A stretch of DNA of 64,000 nt from Candidatus Lutibacillus vidarii (lineage in GTDB: Bacteria; Actinomycetota; Actinomycetes; Actinomycetales; Dermatophilaceae). The stretch covers positions 620,001 through 684,000 of the forward strand of contig JADKGA010000002.1 of assembly GCA_016717165.1 (NCBI GenBank). The letters are read 5' to 3'. The translations under genes were made by a program, and so were the position numbers. Positions 1 to 8,950 of this stretch are shown piece by piece (the stretch's first letter is position 1; each line of letters starts with the position of its first letter). The notes below the pieces were generated by a model. The model searched no databases. It was not told the origin of the DNA and was given only the letters and a program-made list of their open reading frames with translations.

Positions 1-1482
1 CCACGCCTCGACGTCGGCGCTCGTCCGCGGCATACCGGCGGAGAGGTTCTCGTACCCGTCGGAGGTGACGACGACATCGTCCTCGATGCGCACCCCCTGA
101 CCGCGGAACCGCTCCGGCGCGAGCAGGTCGTCGGCCTTGAAGTACAGCCCCGGCTCGACCGTGACGACCATGCCGACCTCCAGCGTCGCGTCGAGGTACT
201 GCTCCCGGGTGGCCAGCGCGCAGTCGTGGACGTCGATGCCGAGGTGGTGGCTCGTCCCGTGGACCATCCAGCGCCGGTGGTACTGCCCGTGCTCCTCGTT
301 GAGGGTGTCCTCGACGCCGACGCCCTCGGGCAGCAGCCCCCAGGCGTGCAGGTGCTCGGCGATGACCCGGATCGCCGCGGCGTGGATGTCGGAGAACTTC
401 GCCCCCGGCCGGATCGCCTCCATCCCGGCCTGTTGGGCGGCATACACCGCGTCGTAGATCTCGCGCTGCGCGTCGGTGAAGGTGCCGTCGACGGGGAGGG
501 TGCGGGTGATATCGGCGGTGTAGAGGCTGTCGACCTCGACCCCCGCGTCGAGGAGGATGAGGTCGCCGGGGCGGACTTCGCCGGTGTTCTTGATCCAGTG
601 CAGGGTGTTGGCGTGGTCGCCGGCCGCGCAGATCGAGTCGTAGCCGACGCCATTGCCCTGGTGCCGGGCGTGCAGGCCGAAGGTGCCCTCGACCCAGCGC
701 TCGCCGCGCCCTCGCTCGACGGCACCGGCCAGGTCGGCGATGACCGCCTCGAAGCCCACCGTGGTCGCCGCGATGGCCTCCCGCATCTGCTCGATCTCGT
801 ACTCGTCCTTTGCCATACGAAGAACCGAGAGATATGCCGCCAGAGCCTCGTCCGCAGCGACGACCTCCTCGGTGGCCTCGACGCCGGCCTCGGCGCGGAC
901 CTGGTCGACGAGAGCGGCGATATCGCGGTCGGCGTCCCGGACCACGCGCAGGGCGACCGCGCCGGCGTCCTTGGCCAAGGCGTCGCGCAGCTCGTCGATA
1001 TGCCGGGCGCTGACCCCGAGCTCGGCCTCGACGTCCTCCAGCGTGGGCCGCGCGCCGACCCAGAACTCGCCGTAGCGGGCGTCGGCAAAGAACTCCTCGG
1101 TGTCGCGGCCGGCCAGCGGCCGGAAGTAGAGGACTGCCTCGTGCCCGCCACCGTCGGCCTCACCACGAGGGTGCAGGACGAGGACCGCGTCGGGCTCCCG
1201 GTCGCTGCCCAGGCCGGTGAGATGGGCGAAGGCGGAGTGCGGGCGGAAGGCGTAGTCGCAGTCGTTGGACCGGATCTTCAGCCCGCCCGCAGGGATGACG
1301 AGCCGCTCGCCGGGGAACCGGTCGCTGACGGTCGCCCTCCGGGCCTGCGCGTATGGCGCCGCAGGCGCTCGGGCCGGGAGCGCGCTACGGCGGGGCGCCC
1401 AGCCCTCGCGGACGAAGGAACGGAACTCGTCGGTGGTCGGCCGGGGGCGGTTGTCGCTCTTGGCCTGCTGCTCGCTGCTCAC
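1..1482 (-). CDS. pepP: Xaa-Pro aminopeptidase, 3' end beyond window
   Basis: Metalloaminopeptidase of the M24B family that removes N-terminal residues preceding proline; cytosolic. Translating the minus strand from the GTG at 1482 gives 494 residues that run off the left edge. The N-terminal aminopeptidase-P domain (about 40-180) includes AGGLKIRSNDCDYAF. The pita-bread domain carries the metal ligands in LLDAGVEVDS and TADITRT (two Asp), MVHGTSHHLG (His), TVEPGLY (Glu) and GVRIEDDVV (Glu). The last visible residues, RTSADVEAW, lie near the family C terminus, so only a few codons should be missing. No in-frame ATG lies just upstream, which supports the GTG. It is divergent from the deacetylase gene across 80 bp. 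Confidence 0.9.
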   Translation of the reverse strand, partial: MSSEQQAKSDNRPRPTTDEFRSFVREGWAPRRSALPARAPAAPYAQARRATVSDRFPGERLVIPAGGLKIRSNDCDYAFRPHSAFAHLTGLGSDREPDAVLVLHPRGEADGGGHEAVLYFRPLAGRDTEEFFADARYGEFWVGARPTLEDVEAELGVSARHIDELRDALAKDAGAVALRVVRDADRDIAALVDQVRAEAGVEATEEVVAADEALAAYLSVLRMAKDEYEIEQMREAIAATTVGFEAVIADLAGAVERGRGERWVEGTFGLHARHQGNGVGYDSICAAGDHANTLHWIKNTGEVRPGDLILLDAGVEVDSLYTADITRTLPVDGTFTDAQREIYDAVYAAQQAGMEAIRPGAKFSDIHAAAIRVIAEHLHAWGLLPEGVGVEDTLNEEHGQYHRRWMVHGTSHHLGIDVHDCALATREQYLDATLEVGMVVTVEPGLYFKADDLLAPERFRGQGVRIEDDVVVTSDGYENLSAGMPRTSADVEAW

Positions 1483-1562
1483 CGACCCATGCTCGCATGC
1501 TGCCCCCGCGACCCCGCATGGCGGTGACTGCTGGAGCGCCATCGGTCTCGTAGCCTGGACGT

Positions 1563-3086
1563 ATGGTTCGACGAACGTCCCACCGCCGGTGGGGGATTGG
1601 GGCCACCCTCGTCGGGGTACTTCTCGCGGCATGCACGGCCACACCGCCGGACTCCGACCACCCCACGACACCGGCGACGACCACTGACTCCCGACTGGTC
1701 GTCTCGGCACCGCAGGCCACCGTTGGCGTGTCGCTTCCCGGCATGAAGACGGGCCAGATCGTCCGGGACGACCCGACCATGCCCATCGACGTGCGCTGGC
1801 CGCTCGTTCCGGGTGCGACCGCGCTCAACGACACCGTCGAGGGCTTCGCCCGGGAGCGCGAACGCGCCTTCCTGCGGGACGCCCTCCCGAGCTCGACCGC
1901 GCCACCGGAGCTCAACCTCGGCTGGCTGGTCCCCTTGGCGGCCGGGCGCGTGGTCGGTGTTGAGCTCGACCAGTATGAGTTCTACGGAGCGGACGGCGCC
2001 GACTCGACGGTCACCTACTACTCCGATGTCACCGCGGGCCAGGTATGGCGCGGCCGGGACCTGCTGACTCCCGACGGGCTCGCAGCCGCCGTCCGGGATA
2101 TCGCCGCCGCTCTTCAGCGGGACGGGCGCACCGTCCTGCCCGAGCTGCTCAACGACCCCGAGCAGGTCGCCGCGGCGGTCGACGCGATGTACTTCAGCCC
2201 CGACGGATCGGTCCGCTTCACGCTCCCAGAAGGTGCGCTCGGGCCGATGAGCGACGGGATGAGCTCGGTGTCGGTCCCGGAGGCGGTCGCGGCCCCGTGG
2301 CTGAGTAGCGCCGGTCATATCGTCCAGGCGGCGGCGAGGACCGCTGCGCCCTATGTCGGCTCCACCGCACCGACGACCAGCGAACCGTCGAGCCCGCCGA
2401 CCTCCATCCCGCCGACGTCCAACCCGACCACCTCCACCCCGTCGACGACTTCGTCGCCGACACAGCCCCCGACCGGCGGCACGGTCAACTGCGCGAAGCT
2501 CCAGTGTGTTGCCCTGACCTTCGACGATGGCCCCGGCCCGTCAACGGGCACGCTGCTCGACACCTTGGCGGCGGCCCACGTCCACGCAACCTTCTTCGTC
2601 ATCGGCCGCAATGTCCAGGCGCTCCCCGCGCTGGTCACGCGGGAGGCGGCCGAGGGCCATGTCGTCGGGAACCACACGTGGAGCCATCGCGACCTCAGCC
2701 GGCTCGGTGCGAGCGACCAGCGTAGCGAGGTCTCCCGCACCGCCGAGGCCCTCGCGGCGCGTGGAGTCTCAGCGACGCTGCTGCGGCCGCCATACGGGGC
2801 CTACAACTCCACGACGAGGACCCTGGGGGTACCGCTGGTCCTCTGGGACGTCGACCCCGCCGACTGGCGGGACCGCGACGCGGCGATCGTCGCGGCACGG
2901 GTGCTGGCGAACACGCGCCCGGGGTCGATCGTCTTGCTTCACGACGTCCACCCCTCGACCGTCGCGGCCGTCCCCGCGATCGTCGCCGGGCTGAAGGCCA
3001 AGGGCTACACCTTCGTCACGGTCCCGCAGCTCATCGGCACGATGACGGCGGGCACCGCGTACTTCAGCCGGACCTCACACCGCTGA
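1563..3086 (+). CDS. Lipoprotein polysaccharide deacetylase (NodB fold)
   Basis: Exported carbohydrate esterase, probably acting on peptidoglycan or another N-acetylated surface glycan. The 507-residue product starts with a basic signal peptide ending in the lipobox LLAAC (Cys about 24). A domain of about 250 residues follows that I cannot assign firmly; its YxSDVTAG-type pattern resembles RsiV/DUF3298-like regions. A Thr/Ser/Pro linker (about 260-305) leads to a NodB deacetylase domain (about 315-500). That domain has the catalytic and metal motifs TFDDGP (about 320), GNHTWSH (about 368), RPPYGAYN, DVDPADW and LLHDVH (about 458). All canonical motifs are intact. The end is 15 bp from the convergent glpD stop. 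Confidence 0.9.
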   Translation: MVRRTSHRRWGIGATLVGVLLAACTATPPDSDHPTTPATTTDSRLVVSAPQATVGVSLPGMKTGQIVRDDPTMPIDVRWPLVPGATALNDTVEGFARERERAFLRDALPSSTAPPELNLGWLVPLAAGRVVGVELDQYEFYGADGADSTVTYYSDVTAGQVWRGRDLLTPDGLAAAVRDIAAALQRDGRTVLPELLNDPEQVAAAVDAMYFSPDGSVRFTLPEGALGPMSDGMSSVSVPEAVAAPWLSSAGHIVQAAARTAAPYVGSTAPTTSEPSSPPTSIPPTSNPTTSTPSTTSSPTQPPTGGTVNCAKLQCVALTFDDGPGPSTGTLLDTLAAAHVHATFFVIGRNVQALPALVTREAAEGHVVGNHTWSHRDLSRLGASDQRSEVSRTAEALAARGVSATLLRPPYGAYNSTTRTLGVPLVLWDVDPADWRDRDAAIVAARVLANTRPGSIVLLHDVHPSTVAAVPAIVAGLKAKGYTFVTVPQLIGTMTAGTAYFSRTSHR

Positions 3087-3100
3087 ACGCCCCCGGCGGC

Positions 3101-4816
3101 TTACCCGGTGATATCCGGCGCAGCGAGCCGGGCGGCGTCGGCGGAGGCGTCGTCCGGCATGGTCTGGCTCATCCGCTCGGCGACGACCCGCTGACGGTAG
3201 TGCTCGACCTCGTTGTCGACATCCGCCGCCGACCAGCCGAGGACGGGCGCGATGAGCTCGGCCGCGGGTCGAGAGGCGGTGAGGGCCCGGTCGAAGGACT
3301 CGATCGACAGCCGGGTCCGGCGGGCGAGGACGTCATCGAGGTGCAGCGCGCCCTCGTGCGAGGCGGCGTAGACGATCTCGGCCTTGAGGTAGTCCTCGCC
3401 GCCGGGGAGCGGCTCACCGAGAGTGCGGTCGGCGGCGATGAGGTCGAGGATCTCGGTGATGAGCACGCCGTGCCGCATGAGCATCTTCTCGATCCGCTCG
3501 ACGTGCAGGCCGCTGTCCGCCGCGAGGGACTTCCGCCGGTTCCACATCGCGTGGTAGCCGACCGCCCCGACCATGGGGATGTTCTCGGTTGTCGAGCTGG
3601 GAACGTCGCCACCGAGGGCGCGGGCGGCCTCGTCGATCGCGTCCATGGCCATGACCCGGTAGGTCGTGTACTTGCCGCCGGCGATGACGACCAGCCCTGG
3701 GGTCGGGTGGGCGACGATGTGCTCGCGGGACAGCTTGGACGTCTGGTCCGACTCGCCGGACAGCAGCGGGCGCAGGCCGGCATACACACCCTCGACGTCG
3801 GCCTGGGTGAGCTCGGTGGCGAGGATGCGGTTGACGTGCCCGAGGATGTACTCGATGTCCGCGGAGGTGGCTGCGGGGTGGGCGAGGTCGAGGGCCCAGT
3901 CGGTGTCGGTCGTCCCGATGATCCAGTGCCGGCCCCACGGGATGACGAAGAGGACGGACTTCTCGGTCCGCAAGATGATGCCGGTCGTCGAGTGGAAACG
4001 GTCCCGCGGGACGACAAGGTGGATGCCCTTGCTCGCCCGGACGTGGAACTGGCCACGCTCGCCGACCATGGCCTGGGTCTGGTCGGTCCACACCCCGGTG
4101 GCGTTGACCACCTGACGGGCGTGGATCTCGAACTCGCGGCCGGTCTCCTTGTCGAGGGCGCGCACGCCGGTGACCCGCTCGCCCTGGCGGAGGAAGCCGA
4201 CGACCGCCACCCGGGAGGCAACGTGAGCGCCATAGGTCGCGGCGGTGCGGGCGATCTCCATCGTGTGCCGGGCGTCGTCGACCTTGGCGTCGTAGTACTG
4301 GACTGCGCCGACCAGGGCGGTGGACTTCAGCGCCGGGGCGAGCCGCAGCGCCTGACGGCGGGTGAGGTGCTTGTGCCACGGCAGGCCCGCCGAGTGCTTG
4401 GAGGCGCGCGCCATCGTGTCGTACATCGTCAGGCCCGCCTCGACATACGGGCGTTCGACGACTGCCTTGGTGAGCGGGTAGAGGAAGGGGACCGGGCGCA
4501 CGAGGTGCGGCGCGAGCCGGGTGAGCAGCAGGCCCCGCTCCTTCAGCGCCTCGGCGACGAGCCGGAAGTCGAACATCTCCAGGTAGCGCAGGCCCCCGTG
4601 GATGAGCTTGCTGCTGCGGCTGGAGGTGCCGGAGGCGAAGTCGCGCTGCTCGACCAGGCCGGTCCTGAGGCCGCGGGTCACCGCGTCGAGGGCGCAGCCG
4701 ACGCCGGTCACCCCACCGCCGACGACGAGGATGTCGAGCTCGTCACCGCCGGCGAGGGCCTCGATCGCGGCGGCGCGGGTTTGGGGGCTAAGGGGGGTTG
4801 CCACACTGCTGGTCAT
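3101..4816 (-). CDS. glpD: Aerobic glycerol-3-phosphate dehydrogenase
   Basis: Membrane-associated flavoprotein that oxidises sn-glycerol 3-phosphate to DHAP and passes electrons to the quinone pool. The 571 residues match the usual family length. The FAD-binding Rossmann motif is VVGGGVTGVG (about 32), followed by DFASGTSSRSSKLIHGGLRY, the family signature. The C-terminal all-helical cap domain is present (about 400-540). It lies 66 bp downstream of glpK on the same strand, so kinase and dehydrogenase form a two-gene glycerol unit. No facilitator GlpF is visible. A second, more divergent glpD lies at 46.5-48.1 kb. Confidence 0.95.
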   Translation of the reverse strand: MTSSVATPLSPQTRAAAIEALAGGDELDILVVGGGVTGVGCALDAVTRGLRTGLVEQRDFASGTSSRSSKLIHGGLRYLEMFDFRLVAEALKERGLLLTRLAPHLVRPVPFLYPLTKAVVERPYVEAGLTMYDTMARASKHSAGLPWHKHLTRRQALRLAPALKSTALVGAVQYYDAKVDDARHTMEIARTAATYGAHVASRVAVVGFLRQGERVTGVRALDKETGREFEIHARQVVNATGVWTDQTQAMVGERGQFHVRASKGIHLVVPRDRFHSTTGIILRTEKSVLFVIPWGRHWIIGTTDTDWALDLAHPAATSADIEYILGHVNRILATELTQADVEGVYAGLRPLLSGESDQTSKLSREHIVAHPTPGLVVIAGGKYTTYRVMAMDAIDEAARALGGDVPSSTTENIPMVGAVGYHAMWNRRKSLAADSGLHVERIEKMLMRHGVLITEILDLIAADRTLGEPLPGGEDYLKAEIVYAASHEGALHLDDVLARRTRLSIESFDRALTASRPAAELIAPVLGWSAADVDNEVEHYRQRVVAERMSQTMPDDASADAARLAAPDITG

Positions 4817-4882
4817 CGTCTCGTTCGCTTCGTCTGGTGTTCGGTATGCCGGGCAGGAAGTCCGGCTGGGAGGTCGGTGGGG

Positions 4883-6406
4883 TCAGGGCGTGTCGACCCA
4901 GTCGAGCGTACGCTCGACGGCCTTGCGCCATCGGGCGTACCCGGTCGCGCGCTCGTCCGCGGTCGTCGTCGGGGACCAGCTGCGGTCGCGGGCCCAGTTG
5001 GCCCGCAGCTCGTCGGTGTCGGCCCAGAAGCCGGTGGCCAGGCCCGCGGCATAGGCGGCGCCGAGGGCGGTCGTCTCGGCGACGACCGGCTTGACGACGT
5101 CGACGCCGAGGACGTCGGCCTGGATCTGCATGCACAAGGTGTTGGCGGTGACCCCGCCGTCGACCTTGAGGGTGCCAAGCGGGACGCCGCTGTCGGCGAC
5201 CATCGCGTCGGCGACATCCTTGGTCTGGTAGCAGATCGCCTCGAGGGTGGCCCGGGCCAGGTGGGCGCTGGTGTTGAACCGGCTCAGCCCGACGATCGCG
5301 CCGCGGGCGTCGGAGCGCCAGTAGGGGGCGAAGAGGCCACTGAAGGCCGGGACGAAGCACACGCCGCCGGTGTCCGGGACCGATGCGGCGAGGGCCTCGA
5401 TGTCCGCCGCGGTGCTGATGACCCGCAGCTGGTCGCGCAGCCACTGCACCGCGCTGCCGGTCACGGCGATCGAGCCCTCGAGGGCGTAGACCGCCGGCGC
5501 GTCGCCGAGCTGGTACGCGACCGTCGTGAGCAGGCCGTTCGTCGAGCGGACCGGAGTCGTCCCGGTGTTGAGGAGCATGAAGCACCCGGTGCCGTACGTG
5601 TTCTTCGCCTCACCGGGGGCGAAGCACACCTGGCCGACCGTCGCCGCCTGCTGGTCGCCGAGGATGCCGGTGATGGGGACGCTGCCGCGCAGCCCGGCGA
5701 AGGTCGTCGTGGCGCCATACGCGCTCGCGTGCGAGGACGGCCGGATCGTCGGGAGCATCGCTCGGGGTACCCCGAAGAAGCCGAGCAGCTCGTCGTCCCA
5801 GTCCAGCGTCGTCAGGTCCATGAGCATGGTCCGGCTGGCGTTGGTGACATCGGTGGCGTGGATGCCGCGGTGCGGGCCGCCGGTGAGATTCCACAGCACC
5901 CAGGTGTCCGGCGTGCCGAAGAGGGCGTCGCCGCGTTCGGCGTCGGCGCGCAGCCCCTCGACGTTCTCGAGCAGCCACTGCAGCTTGCCGCCGGAGAAGT
6001 AGGTCGCCGGGGGCAGGCCGGCCTTGCGGCGGATCGTCTGGCCCCGCTCCGGACGGTCACGGTCGAGGGCCGCGGCGATCTGGTCGGTCCGGGTGTCCTG
6101 CCAGACGATGGCGTTGGCGTACGGACGGCCGGTCTGCCGGTTCCACACCAGGGTGGTCTCGCGCTGGTTGGTGATGCCGATCGCGGCGAGGTCGCTGTGG
6201 GTGAGGTCGGCGCTCGCCAAGGCGGTGCCGATGACGGTCTGGGTGCGTTCCCAGATCTCCAGCGGGTTGTGCTCGACCCAGCCGGCGCGGGGCAGGATCT
6301 GCTCGTGCTCGAGCTGGTGGCGGGCCCGTTCCCGGCCCTGGTGGTCGAAGACCATGAACCGGGTGGAGGTCGTTCCCTGGTCGAGTGCGCCCACGAAGTC
6401 GGCCAT
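4883..6406 (-). CDS. glpK: Glycerol kinase
   Basis: ATP-dependent phosphorylation of glycerol to sn-glycerol 3-phosphate, the entry step of glycerol catabolism. It has 507 residues, the normal FGGY-kinase length. The N terminus FVGALDQGTTSTRFMVFD is the phosphate-1 motif. Glycerol-binding residues are in TNQRETTLVWNR, and the ATPase fold continues with ILGDQQAATVGQ, KNTYGTGCFML and KVDGGVTANTLCMQ. The ATG at 6406 gives the standard N terminus. It is first in the glpK-glpD pair. The upstream region holds the inverted-repeat element at 6470-6539. Confidence 0.96.
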   Translation of the reverse strand: MADFVGALDQGTTSTRFMVFDHQGRERARHQLEHEQILPRAGWVEHNPLEIWERTQTVIGTALASADLTHSDLAAIGITNQRETTLVWNRQTGRPYANAIVWQDTRTDQIAAALDRDRPERGQTIRRKAGLPPATYFSGGKLQWLLENVEGLRADAERGDALFGTPDTWVLWNLTGGPHRGIHATDVTNASRTMLMDLTTLDWDDELLGFFGVPRAMLPTIRPSSHASAYGATTTFAGLRGSVPITGILGDQQAATVGQVCFAPGEAKNTYGTGCFMLLNTGTTPVRSTNGLLTTVAYQLGDAPAVYALEGSIAVTGSAVQWLRDQLRVISTAADIEALAASVPDTGGVCFVPAFSGLFAPYWRSDARGAIVGLSRFNTSAHLARATLEAICYQTKDVADAMVADSGVPLGTLKVDGGVTANTLCMQIQADVLGVDVVKPVVAETTALGAAYAAGLATGFWADTDELRANWARDRSWSPTTTADERATGYARWRKAVERTLDWVDTP

Positions 6407-6469
6407 ACGTCCAGCCTGTCACATCCGCCGGTATGCCGGGCAGGGCCCGAGGCCGGGGGCGCTGGCGGC

Positions 6470-6539
6470 GCTGCCGCCACGGTTGTTCGCTTTCGTCATA
6501 CCTCTAGGGGTGGCAGAGGAGAACAACCGTGGCGGCAGC
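6470..6539. repeat. Palindromic element A (19-bp arms, 32-nt interior)
   Basis: The left arm (6470-6488, ending in GCCACGGTTGTTC) and right arm (6521-6539, starting GAACAACCGTGGC) are perfect reverse complements over 19 bp. The interior is exactly 32 nt and holds AGGGGTGGCAGA. A second copy of the same design lies at 7759-7818, on the other side of the broken DUF559 gene. Confidence 0.9.
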
Positions 6540-6541
6540 AA

Positions 6542-6550
6542 TTGTCCACA
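6542..6550. promoter_or_regulatory. DnaA-box-like 9-mer TTGTCCACA
   Basis: TTGTCCACA matches the DnaA-box form commonly used in actinobacteria. It sits two bases beyond palindrome A. A single box may be chance or a titration site; no origin genes are nearby. Confidence 0.4.
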
Positions 6551-6736
6551 GGCGTCCGACGGGCTCGTCCCATCGTCCCCAGGCCGTCGCGCCTGGGTGA
6601 CGGGTCGGGCCCCGAGGCCGGGACGATCGACGTCATGGGAGCACCAGCGGCGAGCCGGTCTGGGGTCGAGTCGGCCCCTCGTCCCCAGGGCGACATCCCG
6701 CCGCGCGGCCGTCAGCTCGGCCGGAGGGGCGGTGGG

Positions 6737-7668
6737 ATGCCGGTGCTCCCGGGTCTGCTCTGCGATCTCGCGACCGGTCAAGGTGGAGTGCTGAGCTGGC
6801 CGCAGCTGCACCGCGCCGGGCTGTCGCCGAGCGAGGTGAGCCGGCTCGTTGCCCACGAGGTCCTGGTGCGAGTTCGGCGCGGCGGCTTCGTCACCGGGGA
6901 GCTCTGGCGCGCCGCCGACCCTGACCGACGGTTCGCGCTGACGGTCCGGGCGGCGCTGCTCGTCCGGCCGCATGACGCCGCCTCGCATCAGGCCGCCTTC
7001 GCTCTCAGCGATCTGCCGCTCTGGGGGGTGGACCTGCGCCGGGTGGATCTCCACGCGCGGGTGACGCGGCGGCGTGCGAAGGCCGATCTCCGGCTTCACC
7101 CGTGGGACGACGTTGCCCGTCTTGAGCTCATCGGCGGCGCCCGGTCGCTGGCGATCGCCGAGTCGGCCCCGCTGGTGGCGACGGCCGGTTCGCTCGAGGG
7201 TGCCGTCGTGGCGGTCGATGCCGCGCTGCGTCGGGGCTATTGCAACGGTCGAGGAGCTCGTGAGCGTGGTCGCCAGGCTCGGCCAGCGCGGCTGTCCGGG
7301 CATCGGCCGAGCGCGACGCCTGATCGCTTCGCTCGACCTCCGGGCTGAGTCGCCGGGGGAGAGCCGGGTCCGAATGTTCTTCATGGCCTGGGGCGTGCCC
7401 TGGGTGAGTCAGGTGCCGATTCGGGACGCTCGCGGCCAGTTCGTCGCCCGGGTGGACTTCCTCGTCGACCGGTGGGTCGTCGTGGAGTTCGACGGCCGCA
7501 TGAAGTATGACGACCCCCAGGTCCTGTGGGAAGAAGCGGCGCGAGGATGCGCTGCGCGCCCTCGGGTACGAGGTGGTCCGGCTGACCTGGAGCGATCTGG
7601 ACCACCCCGAACGGGTCGCGCGCCTGATCCGCGAGGCGCGGGGACGGGCCGCCGCTCGGGTGCGCTGA
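6737..7668 (+). pseudogene. Broken AbiEi-like/DUF559 gene with two frame shifts
   Basis: Reading through two frame changes gives a familiar actinobacterial protein: an N-terminal winged-helix antitoxin-like region (GGVLSWPQLHRAGLSPSEV) and a C-terminal DUF559/VSR-type nuclease-like domain (RVDFLVDRWVVVEFDGR, then EKRREDALRALGYEVV). The ATG at 6737 follows GGAGG. The first break is near 7234-7238, in a GGGG run where removing one G restores RRAIATVEELVSVV. The second is near 7531-7536, where an apparent 2-bp loss in AAGAGAAG separates LWEE from KRREDALR. The frame then runs to TGA at 7668. Assembly error could explain one shift, but two independent ones suggest decay. It is bracketed by palindromes A and B. 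Confidence 0.8.
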
Positions 7669-7681
7669 CGAAGACCACCGT

Positions 7682-7761
7682 CCTGCCCCGACGTCGTCCT
7701 GCCCCGGCAGCGCCCTGCCCCGACGTCGCCCTGCCCCGACGTCGCCCTGCCACGACGTCGC
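7682..7761. repeat. 16-bp tandem repeat, five units
   Basis: Five head-to-tail units of the form CCTGCCCCGACGTCGC start at 7682, 7698, 7714, 7730 and 7746, with small differences in units 1, 2 and 5. The array directly abuts palindrome B. Unit length and the lack of spacers rule out CRISPR. Confidence 0.85.
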
Positions 7762-7818
7762 CACGGTTGTTCCGGATTGTCACCGTTGCAGGGGTGGCAG
7801 ACCAGAACAACCGTGGCG
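7759..7818. repeat. Palindromic element B (14-bp arms, 32-nt interior)
   Basis: CGCCACGGTTGTTC (7759-7772) pairs perfectly with GAACAACCGTGGCG (7805-7818). The 13-bp core arms are identical to those of element A and the interior is again exactly 32 nt, sharing GTCA and AGGGGTGGCAGA. The outer extensions of A and B differ. Confidence 0.9.
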
Positions 7819-7879
7819 CGGGTCCGAGTTCGCGGGTCCGAAGGCGCGGGTCCGGGGTAGGGGGCCTGCGTGGAGCGGG

Positions 7880-8950
7880 CTAGGGCTTCTCGGTATGCAC
7901 GACACCGGCTGCGTCGCGCCAGGTGAACGTGCGGATCGGTTTGACGTCCTTCGCTGTGGCGCCGAGGTCGAGGACCGCGAAGGTCCGTCCGCCAGGCGCG
8001 GGGGTGAGGATCATGGCGGTCTTCGGGCTGAAGCCGTCGAGATAGGTCACCGTGGCATCCGTGGCGCCGGCGGGGAGGAGGTAGGCCGCGAACCAGCTCA
8101 CCTGGGAGTTCGCGCTGTTACCCTGCCCGGCATAGACGAGGGGCAGGCTGTCGACGAAGTCGCCCAGCCGGATCGTGAAGAACTCGCCCTTGACGGGCCC
8201 GGACAGCGCCAGGACGCCGGCCTTGTCGAGCACCCACATGGAGGCCTCGCGGCCGTCGGCGAGGCTCACCGTGACCGGGTCGACCCGGTCGCCCAGCGTC
8301 GAGATCCGCTGCCCGGACGCCGTCGTCCACGAGACCGAGCGCACCGCGGCATCGCTTCGGGCGGGGCCCGAGAGGACGGCGTATGTGATGGCGAACCCGA
8401 GCGCGGGAGCACCCAATGCCGCGCCGAGGGTGCCGGCGTGACGCATCCTCGGGGTGGCGTCGATGTCGATGTCGGTCGCTTCTGCGGGGAGCACGGTGAT
8501 GACGTCGGGTCGGCCGGGGGCGACGGAGACGATCGGTGCCGTGACGACCTCGGGGACGGTGATGGTCGGCATGATGGTCGGCGTCACCGTGGGGTCCTCG
8601 CCGCCGACTGTGATGGTCAGGATCCGCCGCTGGACGTCGAAAGAGCCCGCCACGGTCGTGGTGCCGACCGGGTCATTCGCAGTGAAGGGCTGCAGGGGGA
8701 TCACGCCGGTCGCCGGCGTCGAGGCCCCGGGCAGCTGGTCGGCCTTGAGACCTGAGGTCGGCCCCCAGGTCGCCGAGGCGATGGCCACTGCGGCCACCGC
8801 GGCGGTGCCGACGACGACACGGCGCACGGTCTGGCGTCGGACCGCCCGGTTGCCCTGGTCGAGGACGACGGACAGCTCGGGCATGGCCGAGGTTGGCGGC
8901 TCGGCCGATCCGAGGCTCAGCCGAAGGTCCTGCTCGAAGTCGGTGCTCAT
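7880..8950 (-). CDS. Membrane protein coupled to a SigE-family sigma factor
   Basis: A 356-residue protein starting MSTDFEQDLR at ATG 8950. It overlaps the sigma-factor stop (ATGA, 8947-8950), which implies translational coupling. One clear transmembrane helix is seen at about 45-62 (VVVGTAAVAAVAIASA), followed by a large presumably external domain with a second weaker hydrophobic stretch. No zinc-finger anti-sigma motif (HxxxCxxC) is present. Position suggests a regulator or partner of the sigma factor, but I recognise no family. The longer reading to 9289 is rejected because its extra residues are a shadow of the sigma gene. Confidence 0.75.
   Translation of the reverse strand: MSTDFEQDLRLSLGSAEPPTSAMPELSVVLDQGNRAVRRQTVRRVVVGTAAVAAVAIASATWGPTSGLKADQLPGASTPATGVIPLQPFTANDPVGTTTVAGSFDVQRRILTITVGGEDPTVTPTIMPTITVPEVVTAPIVSVAPGRPDVITVLPAEATDIDIDATPRMRHAGTLGAALGAPALGFAITYAVLSGPARSDAAVRSVSWTTASGQRISTLGDRVDPVTVSLADGREASMWVLDKAGVLALSGPVKGEFFTIRLGDFVDSLPLVYAGQGNSANSQVSWFAAYLLPAGATDATVTYLDGFSPKTAMILTPAPGGRTFAVLDLGATAKDVKPIRTFTWRDAAGVVHTEKP

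Larger units (their letters stand above)
6407..6736. other. Intergenic region between glpK and the DUF559 pseudogene
   Basis: About 330 bp with no convincing gene. It contains the leader of minus-strand glpK, the 19-bp-arm palindrome at 6470-6539 and, two bases further on, a DnaA-box-like 9-mer TTGTCCACA (6542-6550). The rest is GC-rich sequence upstream of the broken gene; a possible earlier start for it, an in-frame ATG at 6635, lies here but has no clear ribosome site. Confidence 0.6.

Noticed and set aside
226..1527. 433-codon plus-strand open frame
   Set aside because: Antisense to the Xaa-Pro aminopeptidase gene, whose minus-strand translation carries all M24 metal motifs.
3200..7348. 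1382-codon open frame on the plus strand
   Set aside because: It is antisense to glpD and glpK, an effect of high GC third positions. Only its last part (from 6737) is real, as the DUF559 pseudogene.
7682..7761. Possible CRISPR array
   Set aside because: Units are 16 bp, tandem without spacers, and no cas gene is near.
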